The notes beneath the pieces were generated by a model. The model did no database searches. It saw only the letters and a program-made list of their open reading frames with translations, and was not told the DNA's origin. From assembly GCF_000426545.1 (NCBI RefSeq), contig NZ_AUFO01000008.1, positions 1-44,846 of the forward strand: 44,846 bases of DNA. Direction: 5' to 3'. This DNA is from Paenibacillus massiliensis subsp. panacisoli DSM 21345. GTDB taxonomy: Bacteria; Bacillota; Bacilli; Paenibacillales; Paenibacillaceae. Shown here piece after piece: positions 25,720 to 32,861 of this stretch. A program made the position numbers and the translations under genes. Position 1 is the first letter of the stretch. Every line of letters starts with the position of its first letter.

Positions 25720-25929
25720 TTACATCAAATAATCGAATAAATCCGCTTGTCCTTTACCCTCATACTCGCTTGCATCCTGTATCAATCCATCATCCAGCCA
25801 TCGTTTTGGCGCGTTTTGAAGGTAATGTGACCATACTTCTCTGCCTTCCACAGATCGTTGAGGGTTTTCACGCTCCGCTTTGGCAGTCCATACCCAATGT
25901 GTCTTGGCTTTTACTGTTTCATTACTCAT
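25720..25929 (-). CDS. Small phage protein of unknown function
   Basis: The 69-residue protein (HWVWTAKAERENPQRSVEGR, WLDDGLIQDASEYEGKGQAD) overlaps the stop of the YopX-family gene by 4 bases, and a GGAGGTACAGGGGC ribosome region precedes it. The same boundary sequence recurs before the gene at 28622. No family recognised. Confidence 0.65.
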   Translation of the reverse strand: MSNETVKAKTHWVWTAKAERENPQRSVEGREVWSHYLQNAPKRWLDDGLIQDASEYEGKGQADLFDYLM

Positions 25930-25944
25930 GCCCCTGTACCTCCT
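25924..25944 (-). repeat. Gene-boundary repeat A (second copy 29039-29059)
   Basis: A 21-base sequence (ACTCATGCCCCTGTACCTCC and one more T) contains start codon and ribosome site of the next gene and the stop of the preceding gene. The same sequence lies at 29039-29059 between different genes. The coding parts on both sides are unrelated. Confidence 0.9.
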
Positions 25945-26306
25945 AACTCATGTTGTTTAGACACAACTCTACCGCCATCATGCAATTTCCAGAGCAAAAC
26001 ATCTTTTCCCCATGTGTACGGAGTATCCCACTCCACGCAAAACATTCCACCTCTGAATACTACAGTTCCAACATCGTTCTCATGCTGGAATCTATCCTTC
26101 TCGTAAATTTCAGTTCCATTCTCGTCTGGTAGCCCTGTGTATTGACCTACTGTTTCAGGTCGCACTTGGTACGCCCACGGATACCCACCACCATTAGAAA
26201 TGTATGTTCCAGCCTGTGGTTGTCCAGCAAATCCCTGAGATTCTGCTAAAAGTCCATAATGCCATGTGCCGTTTATGTCTTTTCCGCGGAATTTAATCTC
26301 TCTCAT
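25926..26306 (-). CDS. YopX-family protein
   Basis: The 126-residue protein starts MREIKFRGKDINGTWHYG and contains QVRPETVGQYTGLPDENGTE then IYEKD, the YopX signature known from SPbeta and many Firmicute prophages. The biochemical function is unknown. It is coupled by 4-base overlaps to its neighbours on both sides. Confidence 0.9.
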   Translation of the reverse strand: MREIKFRGKDINGTWHYGLLAESQGFAGQPQAGTYISNGGGYPWAYQVRPETVGQYTGLPDENGTEIYEKDRFQHENDVGTVVFRGGMFCVEWDTPYTWGKDVLLWKLHDGGRVVSKQHELGGTGA

Positions 26307-26322
26307 GAGTGTTCTTCCTCCC
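26303..26322 (-). repeat. Gene-boundary repeat B (second copy 29406-29425)
   Basis: A 20-base sequence with the overlapping stop/start is identical at 29406-29425. It links ASCH to YopX here and an 84-residue gene to the HNH gene there. Confidence 0.9.
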
Positions 26323-26656
26323 CTAAATTGACCCAGATAACCGCTCCTTGTGGGTGTACATACGGCACTGGCTCAGGATACTTGACCGGATTAGCAAACA
26401 CCCACGCCCAAGCCTGATTGTAATGATAAGCAACGCGAGTGTCCTTGATGCAATGCTTATTAAAATTGGCACCGAAAACGTCAACCGGACAAGGCAAACA
26501 GTCCACAAGATCTACTTGACCATAGACCTTGCCGCTCCCACTCTTGATGATGCCAATCGTTCCGCGCTTATGCGTGCGGCTGCCGCGAATCTCCCACGTC
26601 TTGAATCCATCTAGTATCAAGTCAGCCCATTTAGGCTTGATTATCAGTCCTTGCAT
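26303..26656 (-). CDS. ASCH-domain protein
   Basis: The 117-residue protein has LIIKPKWADLILDGFKTWEI and RGSRTHKRGTIGIIKSGSGK followed by VYGQVDLV, the beta-barrel of ASCH domains (PUA-like). These are proposed to bind RNA or modified nucleotides. In phages the role is not settled. The start lies in a boundary sequence that recurs before the unrelated gene at 29406. Confidence 0.85.
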   Translation of the reverse strand: MQGLIIKPKWADLILDGFKTWEIRGSRTHKRGTIGIIKSGSGKVYGQVDLVDCLPCPVDVFGANFNKHCIKDTRVAYHYNQAWAWVFANPVKYPEPVPYVHPQGAVIWVNLGEEEHS

Positions 26657-26677
26657 AGTGTATATCCCTCCCTGTTA
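26650..26677 (-). repeat. Gene-boundary repeat C (second copy 29654-29681)
   Basis: A 28-base sequence with the GGGAGGG ribosome site and the start of the next gene is identical at 29654-29681. Part of it, with GGCCTTAACAGGGAGGGAT, recurs at 27071-27092. Confidence 0.9.
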
Positions 26678-27064
26678 CCCCTTGATAATTTGATCTAAGT
26701 CGAACAAGAATGATTGCATCTTTGCTTTGTTGAACCTGTACAATCTCAAACTTTCTTTAGAGGGCCTTTCGATCATTAATGTGTTGGGTTCGATTCTCAG
26801 GTAGCCGTTGTTGTCCAGTTCTTTGTCGTAATATTCTTCATAATCTGTTCCATGACTGGTCGCTGGCTTGGCGATCAAATTAGGCCAGACCTTCCGAGAA
26901 AAGCATTCCAGATGTTGATACAGGTCGTTAAACGTCTGTGGATCAAATTTGAATTGATGCATCCATGATTCAGTGTTCTTTTCCAAACTGAATACAACAG
27001 ACGATTTCTCAAAAATAATGACGAGATTCAATCCGTTCTCTGTCTTGACATTGCTGGTAAACAT
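26675..27064 (-). CDS. Phage protein of unknown function
   Basis: The 129-residue protein (NGLNLVIIFEKSSVVFSLEK, HQFKFDPQTFNDLYQHLECF, LRLYRFNKAKMQSFLFDLDQ) is alpha/beta with no motif that I know. ATG 27064 follows GGGAGGGATGTCAAT; the upstream in-frame start lacks a ribosome site. Confidence 0.65.
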   Translation of the reverse strand: MFTSNVKTENGLNLVIIFEKSSVVFSLEKNTESWMHQFKFDPQTFNDLYQHLECFSRKVWPNLIAKPATSHGTDYEEYYDKELDNNGYLRIEPNTLMIERPSKESLRLYRFNKAKMQSFLFDLDQIIKG

Positions 27065-27096
27065 ATTGACATCCCTCCCTGTTAAGGCCCTAAGAC

Positions 27097-27273
27097 CTAC
27101 GAATCGCATTTGCTACAGCAGAATTTGTACTGAGGTAGCGCACGTTCGTTATAGTGAACTGCTGGCATCCCACAAGCGCACCAGAAACGCGATAGGTTGT
27201 CCCGCAATTGTAGATATCCACGCTCATCTTGCATCAGCACTACAAGTCCATTTCCTTGCTCTGGTATCTGCAT
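27097..27273 (-). CDS. Small zinc-ribbon-like protein (58 residues)
   Basis: The ribosome site GGAGTGATAAAGCC precedes ATG 27273. The product begins MQIPEQGNGLVVLMQDERGY and its second half has WCACGMP and KFCCSKCDS, two Cys pairs that could form a zinc ribbon. It fills a gap between two assigned genes and ends 32 bases before the next start. No known family. Confidence 0.6.
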   Translation of the reverse strand: MQIPEQGNGLVVLMQDERGYLQLRDNLSRFWCACGMPAVHYNERALPQYKFCCSKCDS

Positions 27274-27291
27274 GGCTTTATCACTCCTTAT

Positions 27292-27320
27292 GGGTTATAG
27301 AGAGGCCCGTAGGCCCCTAT
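27292..27320 (-). repeat. Leader repeat E (second copy 29940-29968)
   Basis: A 29-base intergenic sequence with AGGCCCGTAGGCCCC is identical at 29940-29968; the GGGCC/GGCCT parts can form a small hairpin. Each copy lies just before a ribosome site GGAGTGATA. Confidence 0.9.
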
Positions 27321-27449
27321 TTAGGCGTTATATGGCAGTTCCTGCACCTCTGCCTCACAATCTTCGTCGGTCATGGTTGCAAGCAGATCTTCTTCGTATC
27401 CGATCTCTCTCAGCAGTTTACGGTCATTGGTTTCTGTGAACATATTCAT
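27321..27449 (-). CDS. Small acidic phage protein (42 residues)
   Basis: AAAGGAGCGA precedes ATG 27449 (a second ATG follows at 27443). The product, MNMFTETNDRKLLREIGYEE and onwards, is acidic and helical. The leader upstream (27464-27497) is a copy of the leader in front of the gene at 29970. No family recognised. Confidence 0.55.
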   Translation of the reverse strand: MNMFTETNDRKLLREIGYEEDLLATMTDEDCEAEVQELPYNA

Positions 27450-27463
27450 TCGCTCCTTTGGTT

Positions 27464-27497
27464 TTATAGGGATATAGGGTAGGGTAAGAGGCTGTTA
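27464..27497 (-). repeat. Leader repeat F (second copy 30274-30307)
   Basis: A 34-base sequence is identical at 30274-30307. Both copies lie directly upstream of a gene with the ribosome site AAAGGAGCGA. The copy here also forms the last codons of the 27464-27709 gene. Confidence 0.9.
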
Positions 27498-27709
27498 TAG
27501 TGAGCCTTAGCCCCTGTGGTGTAGGCTGGGCTGCCCTTTGTGACGTTGATGATCTGTTGTAACGCTTGGCGCATCCTTTTCATCTCTTTTTTCTCTTGTG
27601 CCAATTTGAGAAAGTGATTATTACACGGATTGCTCATGTCCCATCCTTCTTTAAGTACCTGTTCAAGCTTTTCTATTTGTCTGATCTCTGATAAGAGTGA
27701 TTTGGTCAT
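27464..27709 (-). CDS. Small coiled phage protein
   Basis: The 81-residue product (SEIRQIEKLEQVLKEGWDM, LAQEKKEMKRMRQALQQIIN) is helical. GAGGATATATAG precedes the ATG, which directly follows the stop of the upstream 58-residue gene. Its last ten codons are formed by a repeated leader sequence, which suggests that the gene end was added by recombination. Confidence 0.65.
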   Translation of the reverse strand: MTKSLLSEIRQIEKLEQVLKEGWDMSNPCNNHFLKLAQEKKEMKRMRQALQQIINVTKGSPAYTTGAKAHYNSLLPYPISL

Positions 27710-27886
27710 CTATATATCCTCCCCAAGCCATTGTTTGGCGTGGTCTCGGGCTAATTCAACTCCCTCGATCTTACCCAGCAGCCTGTTGGCCTCACGTTTG
27801 TCTTTGCAATCAGCGGCTCTCGCTTGCAATTTTTCGAGCCCTCGTATCATTATGTCTAATTCTCCGATGAACTCCTGTTTGTCCAT
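27710..27886 (-). CDS. Small helical phage protein (58 residues)
   Basis: AAGGAGGATATAC precedes ATG 27886. The product (DKQEFIGELDIMIRGLEKLQ, ANRLLGKIEGVELARDHAKQ) is helical and charged. Stop TAG and the next ATG are adjacent, so the two are translationally coupled. No family recognised. Confidence 0.65.
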   Translation of the reverse strand: MDKQEFIGELDIMIRGLEKLQARAADCKDKREANRLLGKIEGVELARDHAKQWLGEDI

Positions 27887-27901
27887 GTATATCCTCCTTA
27901 C

Positions 27902-27940
27902 GGGTAGAACCCTGAGCCCTACCCAAGCATTTTGTTGGGT
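27902..27940 (-). other. Two overlapping alternative hairpins in the leader of a small gene
   Basis: GGGTA (27902-27906) can pair with TACCC (27920-27924), and ACCCAA (27921-27926) can pair with TTGGGT (27935-27940). The two stems share bases and exclude each other. The one nearer to the gene ends just before the ribosome site of the 27710-27886 gene. It could be an attenuator or simply a terminator remnant. Confidence 0.35.
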
Positions 27941-27952
27941 TTAACGATATGG

Positions 27953-28186
27953 TTATCCCTCTACCTTTTTGAAGCCTGAAATCTTGCCTTTATCGTCGTA
28001 TTCCAACTCACCTAAATATTCATCATCAATGCGTTCTCTGGACGCTTCACTGTAGGTATTAAAGACCGTGGCTTCTTTGATATCATCTACATAGTCGGAA
28101 GAATCTGATCCGTCTGCAAGCAACTTCGCAAATTCATACTGCTCCTCTGAATTGTCCCGTACCAGGATATATTCTTTCATTCTCAT
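27953..28186 (-). CDS. Small acidic phage protein
   Basis: The 77-residue product (MKEYILVRDNSEEQYEFAKL, TYSEASRERIDDEYLGELEY) is acidic. The start is ATG 28186, overlapping the stop of the upstream gene; an ATG two codons later is also possible. No family recognised. Confidence 0.65.
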   Translation of the reverse strand: MRMKEYILVRDNSEEQYEFAKLLADGSDSSDYVDDIKEATVFNTYSEASRERIDDEYLGELEYDDKGKISGFKKVEG

Positions 28187-28629
28187 TCATCCTCTCTAAC
28201 CTTTGATTGAGGTGCGGTTAATCCTCCTAATGCCCCTCTCGCTATCACTCGACACGTCACGCCTGCATACTCGCCTCTAGCGTTATTGATTTCTTCCAAT
28301 GCCGCCTTGTATCGGGTTATGGTCTGTTGTGCCTCTGCCAACTTGTCAGCCTTACTTGTAAGCTGCCGTCGTAGCTCCGCTGCTTCATGCTCCATCTTTA
28401 GGTATTGCTTGTCTGCGTTATCAAATGCTTTTTCCCACTTGGCAGACTGCTTATGTGTCTCTTCTAGCTCCTTGCTCAACAGAGCGCGGTTATGTTCCAG
28501 GCTTCGGATTGTGAAGTCTTTTGTTTCTAGCTCCTTGAGTAGATAAGAGATGTATTCAGGAGCCTTGATTATCAGAGATGCGTCAGCGTCTGCCAGTGCC
28601 TTTTTGATCTCTTCTATACGTTCACTCAT
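28183..28629 (-). CDS. Coiled-coil phage protein
   Basis: The 148-residue product is almost fully coiled coil from residue 30 to 110 (ELETKDFTIRSLEHNRALLS, AAELRRQLTSKADKLAEAQQ). ATG 28629 overlaps the preceding stop by 8 bases and follows GGGGG; a TTG at 28662 is less likely. The function is unknown. Confidence 0.7.
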   Translation of the reverse strand: MSERIEEIKKALADADASLIIKAPEYISYLLKELETKDFTIRSLEHNRALLSKELEETHKQSAKWEKAFDNADKQYLKMEHEAAELRRQLTSKADKLAEAQQTITRYKAALEEINNARGEYAGVTCRVIARGALGGLTAPQSKVREDE

Positions 28630-29044
28630 GGATGATGCCCCCAAATAACTTTTCTCTTCCAACCGCTTCGATTAGCACATTCATTATTTGTCTCTGAGTC
28701 ACGATATTGGACGTTTCATGCATAAACTCATGCAGATAGTTTTCCATGATTGACGTACCTCGTTTCACCTCTTCTAGTTCTTGCTCCTTAACGCGTAATT
28801 GCCTGTTTAACTCGCCTAATTCGACTGTCTTTACTTCGTCTCTCTCTGCCCACCATTTTTCACGCTTTTCCCCTGCTGTAAGTTTTTCTTGAAGACTGTC
28901 TATTAGGGACAGTAATTCCATATATTTATTATTGGGGTCTGTAGTAATCGCCTTGAAGCCTGATTTCAATCGGTGGAATAGTACACCTTCCTCTGTACAA
29001 ATCAATTCTGATCCATCCAACAATTTATATGTCCGTTCACTCAT
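28622..29044 (-). CDS. Coiled-coil phage protein
   Basis: The 140-residue protein has an N-terminal part (YKLLDGSELICTEEGVLFHR) and a coiled coil (ELGELNRQLRVKEQELEEVK). It starts in the repeated boundary sequence at 29039-29059, overlapping the HNH gene stop by 4 bases. No enzymatic motif. Confidence 0.7.
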   Translation of the reverse strand: MSERTYKLLDGSELICTEEGVLFHRLKSGFKAITTDPNNKYMELLSLIDSLQEKLTAGEKREKWWAERDEVKTVELGELNRQLRVKEQELEEVKRGTSIMENYLHEFMHETSNIVTQRQIMNVLIEAVGREKLFGGIIHE

Positions 29045-29409
29045 GCCCCTGTACCTCCTTCCTGCTGTTCAAACCAAAATTGCACTGCTCTGCCCGTCTC
29101 CTGTACCAAGCCGTATCTCTTGGCTACGATATATTGATTGTGGTAGCTATTAAGAGAGTGTACGAATCCAGTAACCTTGTCCCTGAACTGCTCAATTGTC
29201 AGCGGTCCCTTTTGTAAATTGCATGATGCACACGCCGGAACCTTGTTATCATCGTGATCCAAATGTGGGTTAATGCAGGTATCGGTCCACCAGTTGCGCC
29301 GAATTGCCTCTACGTGATCTGCATGCCAGCCTTTTTCACCCAACTCACAACCACAGTAGAAGCAGCGTCCTCCCGTCTTTTCATAAATCGCTCGACGCTT
29401 CTTGTTCAT
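29041..29409 (-). CDS. HNH endonuclease
   Basis: The 122-residue protein has CFYCGCELG, WHADHVEAIRR, NPHLDHDDNKVPACASCNLQ, a full HNH/zinc-finger nuclease with two CxxC pairs and the ADH catalytic core. Here it is far from terS, so it is rather a free-standing nuclease than a packaging HNH. It overlaps both neighbours by 4 bases. Confidence 0.88.
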   Translation of the reverse strand: MNKKRRAIYEKTGGRCFYCGCELGEKGWHADHVEAIRRNWWTDTCINPHLDHDDNKVPACASCNLQKGPLTIEQFRDKVTGFVHSLNSYHNQYIVAKRYGLVQETGRAVQFWFEQQEGGTGA

Positions 29410-29660
29410 GAGTGTTCTTCCTCCCTAACCTCTATGTGGAACAATGCCAATATCTTTGATAGCTGCGCCCTTGGCGGCGCTCCAAATGCATGAATCTTCT
29501 CAATCTCAGTTTTCCAATACGCTGTACAATCCTCAAACGCCTTACTACGAGCCTTGTCGCGTTCATCTGCAGCAATATGAGCAAGTGCCAGTTCAATGGT
29601 TTCCTGAGCATTCTTGGCTGTCAGGACTACATGATTACCGTGTTTCTCGTAATCTTGCAT
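29406..29660 (-). CDS. Small phage protein of unknown function
   Basis: The 84-residue product (NHVVLTAKNAQETIELALAH, AFEDCTAYWKTEIEKIHAFG) is helical. Its start and its end (residues EEEHS, overlapping the next ATG) are identical in DNA to those of the unrelated ASCH gene at 26303, a sign of modular exchange. Confidence 0.65.
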   Translation of the reverse strand: MQDYEKHGNHVVLTAKNAQETIELALAHIAADERDKARSKAFEDCTAYWKTEIEKIHAFGAPPRAQLSKILALFHIEVREEEHS

Positions 29661-29686
29661 AGTGTATATCCCTCCCTGTTAAGGCC

Positions 29687-29914
29687 CTAGCCCCAATGAC
29701 CATGCCGTTTCATGATCTCTATTACTTCGTCCGCATATGGTTCGTCTGTGTTAATCACTAAGTAGCTGTTAATTGGCTTGCCCTCTGCCCTGCGGTTATC
29801 GACGACCTCTTCAACAATGTGACCAAGAGCGACTTTCGATTCGTGCGGCAGATTGTCTATATCAGTTCCTTTGATCACTTGAAACTTGTATGCCATGCCT
29901 TCAATGTTTGCCAT
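29687..29914 (-). CDS. Small phage protein of unknown function
   Basis: The 75-residue product begins MANIEGMAYKFQVIKGTDID and has SYLVINTDEPYADEVIEIMK. ATG 29914 follows AGGAGTGATAACC; the longer in-frame version starting at 30004 reads through a repeated leader and the preceding gene end, and lacks a ribosome site. Confidence 0.65.
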   Translation of the reverse strand: MANIEGMAYKFQVIKGTDIDNLPHESKVALGHIVEEVVDNRRAEGKPINSYLVINTDEPYADEVIEIMKRHGHWG

Positions 29915-29969
29915 TTGGTTATCACTCCTATGGGTTATTGGGTTATAGAGAGGCCCGTAGGCCCCTATA

Positions 29970-30251
29970 TCAATCGGTTTCTTCGACTTTCTCTGGCTCT
30001 TCAATCCGTCCTACATACCAGTTCTCTATCTGTACGTTGGTGTATTTCAGGAGCACTACCTTTTCCGCTTCTAGGGACTGATCCGTGTACATTCCAGTGC
30101 ATACTTCCACGTCCACTACATCACACCGTTCGCCCGTTATGTCTGCGTGCCAGCTCTTTACATGGGCAATAAAATCCGCCTTGTCGCTAAAGTCCGCCGT
30201 GCGTCCGTATGCGAATTCCAAATCTTCGCTCCACAAAACATCTTTATCCAT
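29970..30251 (-). CDS. Small phage protein of unknown function
   Basis: The 93-residue product (MDKDVLWSEDLEFAYGRTAD, FIAHVKSWHADITGERCDVV) is alpha/beta and acidic. AAAGGAGCGATTTGAG precedes the ATG. No family recognised. Confidence 0.65.
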   Translation of the reverse strand: MDKDVLWSEDLEFAYGRTADFSDKADFIAHVKSWHADITGERCDVVDVEVCTGMYTDQSLEAEKVVLLKYTNVQIENWYVGRIEEPEKVEETD

Positions 30252-30362
30252 CTCAAATCGCTCCTTTTGTTGGTTATAGGGATATAGGGTAGGGTAAGAG
30301 GCTGTTAAGCCTCATCCCTCAAATGGTTTGGTATATGGGGTATAGGGGATGAAACCCCGTTA

Positions 30363-30821
30363 TTAGTCCTTCATAAACACAATCCAATGCGTCTTGCTCC
30401 GCTTATTGCCGAATAACGGTGGCTGCGGAAATAACTTTTTAAGTTGCGCTAGACTCACTTGATCTTCGTTCCATTTGAAAATCAAAGTTCCGTTCGGTTT
30501 GAGGACTCGCATACACTCGGCAAAACCCTGCTTGATGTCCTCTTGCCACGTCTCCTGATCCAGCCTGCCGTACTTCTTGGCCAACCACGATTCGTCGCCA
30601 GCCTTGAGCAAATGTGGTGGATCAAACACCACCATGTAAAACGTTTCGTCTGCAAATGGCATGCTGCGGAAATCCGCAATCACATCTGGCGACACGTTAA
30701 GCGTCCGTCCATCGCATAGTGTGTCGCTCAATTCCCGGTTATCTGCATACACGACGTCTGGATGCTCTTTATCAAACCAAAACATCCGACTGCCGCAGCA
30801 AGCGTCCAGTACTCGTTTCAT
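30363..30821 (-). CDS. SAM-dependent methyltransferase (class I)
   Basis: The 152-residue protein begins with motif I, VLDACCGSRMFWFDKEHPDV, then DVIADFRSMPFADETFYMVV and motif IV FDPPH, with VLKPNGTLIFKWNE as the later strand. The DPPH motif suggests an amino-methyltransferase (adenine N6 or similar), but the short length and absence of a recognition domain leave the substrate open. It lies next to a cytosine methyltransferase; together they may modify the phage DNA. Confidence 0.8.
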   Translation of the reverse strand: MKRVLDACCGSRMFWFDKEHPDVVYADNRELSDTLCDGRTLNVSPDVIADFRSMPFADETFYMVVFDPPHLLKAGDESWLAKKYGRLDQETWQEDIKQGFAECMRVLKPNGTLIFKWNEDQVSLAQLKKLFPQPPLFGNKRSKTHWIVFMKD

Positions 30822-30841
30822 ATTCTCGCTCCTTTGGTGGT

Positions 30842-30862
30842 ATAGGGGATGTGTTATATCCC
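30842..30862 (-). terminator. Hairpin after the cytosine methyltransferase gene
   Basis: AGGGGAT (30843-30849) pairs with ATCCCCT (30857-30863) directly after the stop codon at 30864. No U tract follows, so it may be an RNA-stabilising or partial termination hairpin. Confidence 0.4.
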
Positions 30863-30863
30863 C

Positions 30864-31727
30864 TCAAACCGCTTTTTCAAAATACTCCTTGATCGCCGCC
30901 CCGACCCATCTGCCCATTGGCACCGCTACGGCATTACCAATCTGGCGATAAGCATCATTGTCCGACCCCGAAAAACGGAACCAGTCAGGGAACCCTTGCA
31001 GACGCGCATACTCTCTCACGGAATAAGGTCTGATAGACTGCCCGTCATCTACTAGCCGGGTCGATCTATCTTTAGCGTAATGAGCCACACAGGTAGGCGC
31101 TTTGCCATCCAAACCAGTAATGATAGGTAAGTCCCTGTATCCACCGTTCAATCGCTTCTGGACGTACTCCGGGGCGTATACCTCAGTGCCTACGTCGATG
31201 ATGTCTTTCATGCTGATCGGCGTTTCGTCCGGATAGGGTAGGTGATGAATGGGCTTCTTGGTTCCGATCACAATTAGCCGTTTCCGCTCTTGCGGTAGCC
31301 ACATATTCGCATTCACCGGGCATTCTACCCTGACGTAGTAATTTGGCAGCTTGGTCAGGCACTCCATGACTACTTGGAATTTCTTCATCCCCGGTACATT
31401 CTCCACTACGTACACCTCGGGCTGTGCCAGTGCCACATGTCGGAAGAAATGCAGGAACAAGTCATCTCCCGTCCGCGTGCCGTGTATATCTGCTATCGTG
31501 CTGTACTTGGTGCAGGGAAACGTCCCTACGTACACATCTGCGTCCTGCTGATCCAGCACAGTGATTTTGGTTATGTCTGATTCATTGACCGCATGCCCGA
31601 AGTTCTGCCGCAGCGTGTCGCAGGCTACTTTGTCTATCTCGAATGATTCAATAACATTGATGCCTGCTTCCATAAGTCCCAAGTCCATGCCGCCCGCTCC
31701 GCTGAAATAGCTCTTGGCTGTTATCAT
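30864..31727 (-). CDS. dcm: DNA (cytosine-5) methyltransferase
   Basis: The 287-residue protein has motif I SYFSGAGGMDLGL, motif IV with FPC (catalytic C72), motif VI VVENVPG (E109), motif VIII-like segments, a target domain around 150-220 (GTEVYAPEYVQKRLNGGYRD) and the C-terminal motifs ARLQGFPDWF and QIGNAVAVPM. It methylates cytosine at a site that cannot be told from sequence. No restriction enzyme gene is adjacent, so it is probably an orphan that protects phage DNA from host restriction. Confidence 0.93.
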   Translation of the reverse strand: MITAKSYFSGAGGMDLGLMEAGINVIESFEIDKVACDTLRQNFGHAVNESDITKITVLDQQDADVYVGTFPCTKYSTIADIHGTRTGDDLFLHFFRHVALAQPEVYVVENVPGMKKFQVVMECLTKLPNYYVRVECPVNANMWLPQERKRLIVIGTKKPIHHLPYPDETPISMKDIIDVGTEVYAPEYVQKRLNGGYRDLPIITGLDGKAPTCVAHYAKDRSTRLVDDGQSIRPYSVREYARLQGFPDWFRFSGSDNDAYRQIGNAVAVPMGRWVGAAIKEYFEKAV

Positions 31728-31781
31728 GCTGCTGTCTCCCTCCTTTATCTCAAATGGGCCAAAATAAGCCTCATGCAGCCA

Positions 31782-32036
31782 TCAAAACCCGATTTTGGAC
31801 TCAATGTATTGCTTGATGGATTCAACCTCTGTAATAAGCTCCTGTAGGCTCGTAGCAGTGCTTTCAGATATCTTCATCTTGAGCACTTTCTTCATAGCTC
31901 CCTCGGCAGATGAAAAGTATCCGTGAGACTTAAACAGTTCCTTTCCTGCGCCATCCGTTTTCCCGGTATACTCCCGAAGCATGAACTGCATGTTGTCTGA
32001 TTCAAGATAAAGGTTGTTCTCTATGTGTACTTTCAT
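31782..32036 (-). CDS. Small phage protein of unknown function
   Basis: The 84-residue product (VHIENNLYLESDNMQFMLRE, AEGAMKKVLKMKISESTATS) has a C-terminal helix. It overlaps the NUMOD4-like gene stop by 4 bases. No family recognised. Confidence 0.7.
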   Translation of the reverse strand: MKVHIENNLYLESDNMQFMLREYTGKTDGAGKELFKSHGYFSSAEGAMKKVLKMKISESTATSLQELITEVESIKQYIESKIGF

Positions 32037-32248
32037 CGTTCATCCACCTTTCGTGGCAATAGTTTGTTATAGGCTTGCATGTATAACCTCGACACGCGCA
32101 ATATCTTGCGTTTGGATGAGTCCTCCGGGTTGACCAGTCTAACCCTGCCGTTTGCTTCTTTGAGAGGCTTATATGACCCCTTGCGGTTGCTGTATACCGC
32201 TCCCGATTCGTCGATGTAGTAGTCTTCATATCCTTTGATCTGTTTCAA
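32033..32248 (-). CDS. NUMOD4-like DNA-binding module without nuclease
   Basis: The 71-residue protein contains IKGYEDYYIDESGAVYSNRK, the NUMOD4 pattern normally found in front of an HNH nuclease, followed by RVRLVNPEDSSKRKILRVSR and a short basic tail. The usual HNH part is missing. It overlaps the dUTPase stop by 4 bases. It may bind DNA on its own or be a remnant of a homing nuclease. Confidence 0.65.
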   Translation of the reverse strand: MKQIKGYEDYYIDESGAVYSNRKGSYKPLKEANGRVRLVNPEDSSKRKILRVSRLYMQAYNKLLPRKVDER

Positions 32249-32793
32249 TAGCCTGTGTCCTGCCGCTCGTGATTGATGGCGTTTTTGGCTTTGTAAGCTT
32301 CTTCAATTTCATTCCACGGGAACCCGAATTGTTGCCCGAGACCAATGAAATATTCGATAATCGTGAACCAGTCATGAACATCCATTTCTGGTGACAAAAA
32401 CTGATATATTACTTGGAAGTTCCTAATCGCACCTTCATCGGATACAGTCGGTACAATATCTGATGTATCCCAAAGCTCTTCTTCATCTACAATTCCAAGT
32501 TCAATTCCGATCGAAAGTATGAAGTGTAGGCAGTCGATATATTCTTCTAAGAGTGGACTGTAATGTTCTTGACTAGGACCGTGTTCTAACATGACATTTC
32601 TGATCTGCCATGTTCGCGCACGCTGGTTGTCGCTCCAGAATTTGAATCCACGCCATTCATTCGCACATTCGCCTAACTCCACCTGGAGGGCTAGTATCTT
32701 CTGTGGCAGCAATTCTTGCCCCTCAAGGCCCTTCTCCTTCACGATTCTCTCATCTAGTACACGTTGCATCTCAAACAGTTCAGATAGGCTCAT
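32245..32793 (-). CDS. dUTP diphosphatase, dimeric all-alpha type
   Basis: The 182-residue protein carries the all-alpha NTP pyrophosphatase metal sites: LQVELGECANEWRGFKFW (ExxxE type) and LEEYIDCLHFILSIGIELG (ExxxD). This family hydrolyses dUTP to dUMP and keeps uracil out of replicating phage DNA. It lies in the replication region, as is usual. Confidence 0.88.
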   Translation of the reverse strand: MSLSELFEMQRVLDERIVKEKGLEGQELLPQKILALQVELGECANEWRGFKFWSDNQRARTWQIRNVMLEHGPSQEHYSPLLEEYIDCLHFILSIGIELGIVDEEELWDTSDIVPTVSDEGAIRNFQVIYQFLSPEMDVHDWFTIIEYFIGLGQQFGFPWNEIEEAYKAKNAINHERQDTGY

Positions 32794-32861
32794 TTCATAA
32801 TCTCCTTTATACGTTGTTATATGAATTAATCAAATTAGTCCGAATGTCATCCGATGTGATT

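Noticed and set aside
30363..31727. Restriction-modification system
   Set aside because: Two methyltransferases are present but no restriction endonuclease is adjacent; the HNH proteins at 29041 and 36315 are small phage types and not clearly coupled to them.
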